Assembly: GCF_002364335.1 (NCBI RefSeq)
Contig: NZ_DEXW01000061.1
Span: 9,160-73,159, forward strand
Reading direction: 5' to 3'
From: Winogradskyella sp. UBA3174
GTDB lineage: Bacteria > Bacteroidota > Bacteroidia > Flavobacteriales > Flavobacteriaceae
Length of the DNA: 64,000 bases
A program made the translations under genes and the position numbers. Position 1 is the stretch's first letter, and each line of letters starts with the position of its first letter. This document shows positions 61,482-64,000 of the stretch, in pieces. A model generated the notes under the pieces. That model was not told the DNA's origin and did no database searches. It saw nothing but the letters and a program-made list of their open reading frames with translations.

Positions 61482-63791
61482 ATGAAATTAAAATTACTTT
61501 ATGTATTGGCATTGTTTACGACATTGTCATTTGCACAGCAAATACCAGATGATATTAAACCACCAAGCTGGTCATTAGAAAACTTAGAGGCTATAAGACC
61601 TCATAAACTATCATCTTTTGATGTTAAATCATTAATGGATGAAGATTTAATAAATGATAAGGATAAGTCTAAGCCTTGGCGTTTTGGTCACGAAATATAT
61701 GTTGACCATAGTGCTAATGATGTAGGTGAATGGACAACATTACCAAACGGAGATCGTATTTGGAGAATGACTTATAAATCTGAAGGAGCACATACATTAA
61801 ACTTTATGTTTGATATTTTTTGGATCCCAGAAGGAGCTACGCTTTATGTTTATAATAATGAGAAAAATGATTTAATAAGACCTTTTACACATCATAACAA
61901 CAACCCTGAAGAAATTTTAGGAACATGGTTCGTTAAAGGTGACCAAGCTTGGATTGAATATTATCAACCAGCTAATGTAAGAGGCGAAGCTAAATTAACA
62001 GTAGGTTCTGTTGTACATGGTTATCGTACTGCAGAAACATATCAAAAAGCATTGAATGATTCAGGGTCTTGTAACCAAGATGTGGATTGTGATATAGCAC
62101 CAACAACAGACCCTTTTGATATAAATACAAGAAAAGAAGAAGTTAAAAAAGCTGTAGCAATGTTGCTAACAAGTGGTGGTCTATGTACTGGAAGTTTAGT
62201 CAATAACACTAACAATGACGGTACACCATATTTTTTAACTGCCAATCATTGTGGTGGTGGTGAAGGTGCATGGGCGTTTAGATTTAATTGGAGAAGCCCT
62301 AACCCTTCTTGTGGAACAACGACCAATAGTACGAATGGTTCTTTTAATCAAACCGTAAGTGGTTCTATTAGAAGAGCTGCCAGTTCAGAGTCTGATATGA
62401 AACTTGTAGAAATTACGGATACAAGTTTTTTTAATAATAATCCGGATGTCGTTTGGTCTGGTTGGAATAGATCTACGACACAAACACCACAAATTAATTT
62501 TGGAGTACACCACCCAAGTGGTGACATACAAAAAGCATGTAGAGATGATGGTGGTGCTTTTCGTAATGTTACAAGTTTTAACGGTAACCCAACTACAGAG
62601 ATGTGGAGAATAAATGATTGGGATTTAGGGGTTACTGAAGGTGGTTCTTCTGGATCTGGTCTTTTCAATGAAGATGGTCATTTAATTGGTATGTTATCTG
62701 GTGGTAGTGCCCAATGTGTTGGTACTAACGACAATGGAGGATTTGATGTTTATGGCCGTTTTGGTGTTGGTTGGGACTTCGGAACGACTGCAGCTTCTAG
62801 ATTAAGAGATTGGTTAGATCCAGGTAATACAGGTGTAACGACTTTAGATATATTTCCATTATTACAACAATTTGAAGTAGATGCTACTGTAAGTGCAGGT
62901 GCTAGTAACGAAGATTTGATTTGTAATGACGATTTTACACCACAAGTCACATTAATTAATCGTGGTCTTTTAACATTAACATCGGCTGATGTATCTTATA
63001 GTATAGATTCTGAGCCTGATACTGTAATAAACTTTACGGGTTCTTTATTATCTGATGAAGATGTCGTTTTAGCTTCACCAGTTTATAGTAACTTGAGTCC
63101 AGGATCGCATACATTTACTGTATCTGTAACAAACCCTAATGCTACAACAGATGAAAATACAGTAAATGATGTTTTTGCTTTTACTTTTACAGTTTCACCT
63201 GAGTTTTCTACGAATGAGGTAATTTTAAATCTTACAACAGATAATTTTGGTAATGAAGTTACATGGCAACTAAGTAATAGTGGAGGTACTGTTGTTGCTA
63301 GTGGGCCAACAATTGCTTATGCTAACGCAACAGCATTTCAAGAAACGATTACAATACCAGCTTTTGATGATTGTTATACATTTAGTATGTTAGATTCTTT
63401 TGGTGATGGTATATGCTGTACTCAAGGAAATGGAACTTACAATTTGCAAGACGATAGTGGGAATGTAATAATAACTGGTGGTGATTATGGTAGTGGTGAA
63501 TCTGTTACATTCAAAGCACAAGATCCTCTAAGTGTAGATGAGTTTGGTTTAGAGCGCTTAATTAATCTATATCCAAACCCAGTAAATGATAATTTAAACG
63601 TTGTTCTTTCTAATATAGGTCAAGACGTTAGTTATACAATTTATAATACATTAGGTCAGAAAGTATCTAGTGGTAACTTAAGTTCTAACAGTGAGTATGT
63701 TATTAACATGACTCAACAAGAAAGTGGGATTTATTTTATTAAACTAAGTACACAATCTAATAGTATAACAAAGAAAGTTGTAAAGAAATAA
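61482..63791 (+). CDS. Secreted trypsin-like (lysyl endopeptidase-type) protease with T9SS sorting domain
   Basis: The protein starts at the ATG at 61482 with the signal peptide MKLKLLYVLALFTTLSFAQQ; an in-frame ATG at 61425 would put 19 residues before it and is less likely. The N-terminal prodomain (about 20-190) precedes the protease core, with GLCTGSLVNNTNNDG and FLTANHCGGGEG (His), ESDMKLVEI (Asp) and EGGSSGSGLFNEDGHLIGML (Ser). A beta-sandwich spacer (CARDB-like) and a Ser-rich segment follow. The last 80 residues (NLYPNPVNDNLNVVLS and GIYFIKLSTQ) form a type A T9SS C-terminal domain. The mature enzyme is released by T9SS and degrades proteins outside the cell. Confidence 0.93.
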   Translation: MKLKLLYVLALFTTLSFAQQIPDDIKPPSWSLENLEAIRPHKLSSFDVKSLMDEDLINDKDKSKPWRFGHEIYVDHSANDVGEWTTLPNGDRIWRMTYKSEGAHTLNFMFDIFWIPEGATLYVYNNEKNDLIRPFTHHNNNPEEILGTWFVKGDQAWIEYYQPANVRGEAKLTVGSVVHGYRTAETYQKALNDSGSCNQDVDCDIAPTTDPFDINTRKEEVKKAVAMLLTSGGLCTGSLVNNTNNDGTPYFLTANHCGGGEGAWAFRFNWRSPNPSCGTTTNSTNGSFNQTVSGSIRRAASSESDMKLVEITDTSFFNNNPDVVWSGWNRSTTQTPQINFGVHHPSGDIQKACRDDGGAFRNVTSFNGNPTTEMWRINDWDLGVTEGGSSGSGLFNEDGHLIGMLSGGSAQCVGTNDNGGFDVYGRFGVGWDFGTTAASRLRDWLDPGNTGVTTLDIFPLLQQFEVDATVSAGASNEDLICNDDFTPQVTLINRGLLTLTSADVSYSIDSEPDTVINFTGSLLSDEDVVLASPVYSNLSPGSHTFTVSVTNPNATTDENTVNDVFAFTFTVSPEFSTNEVILNLTTDNFGNEVTWQLSNSGGTVVASGPTIAYANATAFQETITIPAFDDCYTFSMLDSFGDGICCTQGNGTYNLQDDSGNVIITGGDYGSGESVTFKAQDPLSVDEFGLERLINLYPNPVNDNLNVVLSNIGQDVSYTIYNTLGQKVSSGNLSSNSEYVINMTQQESGIYFIKLSTQSNSITKKVVKK

Positions 63792-63807
63792 GATTTCATT
63801 TCAATAA

Positions 63808-63848
63808 ATAAAAAAGTCAGTTACAAATTAATGTAACTGACTTTTTTT
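63808..63848 (+). terminator. Terminator of the T9SS protease gene
   Basis: GTCAGTTAC and GTAACTGAC (63816-63824 and 63833-63841) form a perfect 9-base stem with loop AAATTAAT, followed by T7 and preceded by an A run. Confidence 0.93.
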
Positions 63849-63875
63849 GTTTTTAATAAGATAAAAGAGTTCTTA

Positions 63876-63944
63876 TTATTTTATTGTTTCTAAGTCGTCA
63901 TCTAAGCTATTAGATGTATCCATAATTTTAGATAAGGTTCTCAT
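63876..63944 (-). CDS. Possible 22-residue peptide (MRTLSKIMDTSNSLDDDLET...)
   Basis: An ATG at 63944 opens a 22-codon minus-strand frame ending in TAA. The peptide is basic at the start and acidic in the middle and end (SNSLDDDLETIK), with no Cys. A GATT repeat lies just upstream. Nothing else identifies it; a frame of this size could be chance. It may be part of a larger unit outside the window. Confidence 0.25.
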   Translation of the reverse strand: MRTLSKIMDTSNSLDDDLETIK

Positions 63945-63955
63945 AATTGTTTGAT

Positions 63956-63986
<31 letters not shown>

Positions 63987-64000
63987 GAATCACGTTAATT

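Overview
The window looks like a piece of chromosome from a marine-type member of the Flavobacteriaceae (Bacteroidota). The DNA is AT-rich. Several genes are preceded by TAnnTTTG-type -7 boxes, strong purine-rich ribosome binding sites are scarce, and one secreted protease carries a type IX secretion (T9SS) C-terminal sorting domain. MuiA-like, tricorn-like, DUF4870, QEGLA and CPBP proteins fit the same group. I see no rRNA, tRNA, CRISPR array, phage or intact insertion sequence.

Layout. 1-12.1 kb: a secreted endonuclease/exonuclease/phosphatase protein (cut by the window edge), a LOG-family protein, uvrA, two unknown proteins, a giant tricorn-like S41 protease, gamma-glutamyltransferase and an ACP phosphodiesterase; two REP-like inverted repeat loci lie here. 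12.2-19.5 kb: glmM, a class V aminotransferase, a LpxL-type acyltransferase, a rhomboid protease, a TlpA-type thioredoxin lipoprotein and mnmE. 19.5-30.6 kb: a YdjM-like membrane protein, a 48-residue membrane protein, a DUF4870 protein with a likely ECF-sigma promoter, a DEAD-box helicase with a structured leader, a YebC regulator, a surface protein, a Prc-type S41 protease, a pterin dehydratase, an epimerase, gcvT and a small beta-barrel protein. 30.6-37.2 kb: a fused FAD/FeS lactate-type dehydrogenase, an LpxH-like hydrolase, aroC and a dicarboxylate/glutamate symporter, the last two separated by a repeat element.

37.3-43.4 kb is the most interesting intact system. A tightly packed operon encodes a GshB-type ATP-grasp ligase, a rhodanese, a small acidic TerB-like protein, an N-formylglutamate-amidohydrolase-like protein, a QEGLA (DUF1704/MATCAP) metallopeptidase-like protein and a TPR-CPBP membrane protease. 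It pairs a peptide-bond-forming enzyme with two or three candidate hydrolases and may make or edit a glutamyl peptide or protein tag. This role is inference.

43.4-48.3 kb: a MuiA-like protein with a TonB-plug module inserted, a candidate small RNA, a DCC1 protein, and a gene graveyard of two adjacent pseudogenes read on opposite strands: a TPR-LuxR regulator and a beta-rich secreted protein resembling aerolysin/ETX toxins. 48.3-64 kb: a MutS2-like protein without Smr domain, ung, a small lipoprotein, a five-gene minus-strand cluster (solute-binding-like protein, nucleoside phosphorylase, DUF1835, SUI1, 2OG oxygenase), a fused E1 dehydrogenase, prolyl oligopeptidase, membrane dipeptidase and a T9SS-exported trypsin-like protease. 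At the right edge there is a GATT tandem repeat beside a possible 22-codon ORF.
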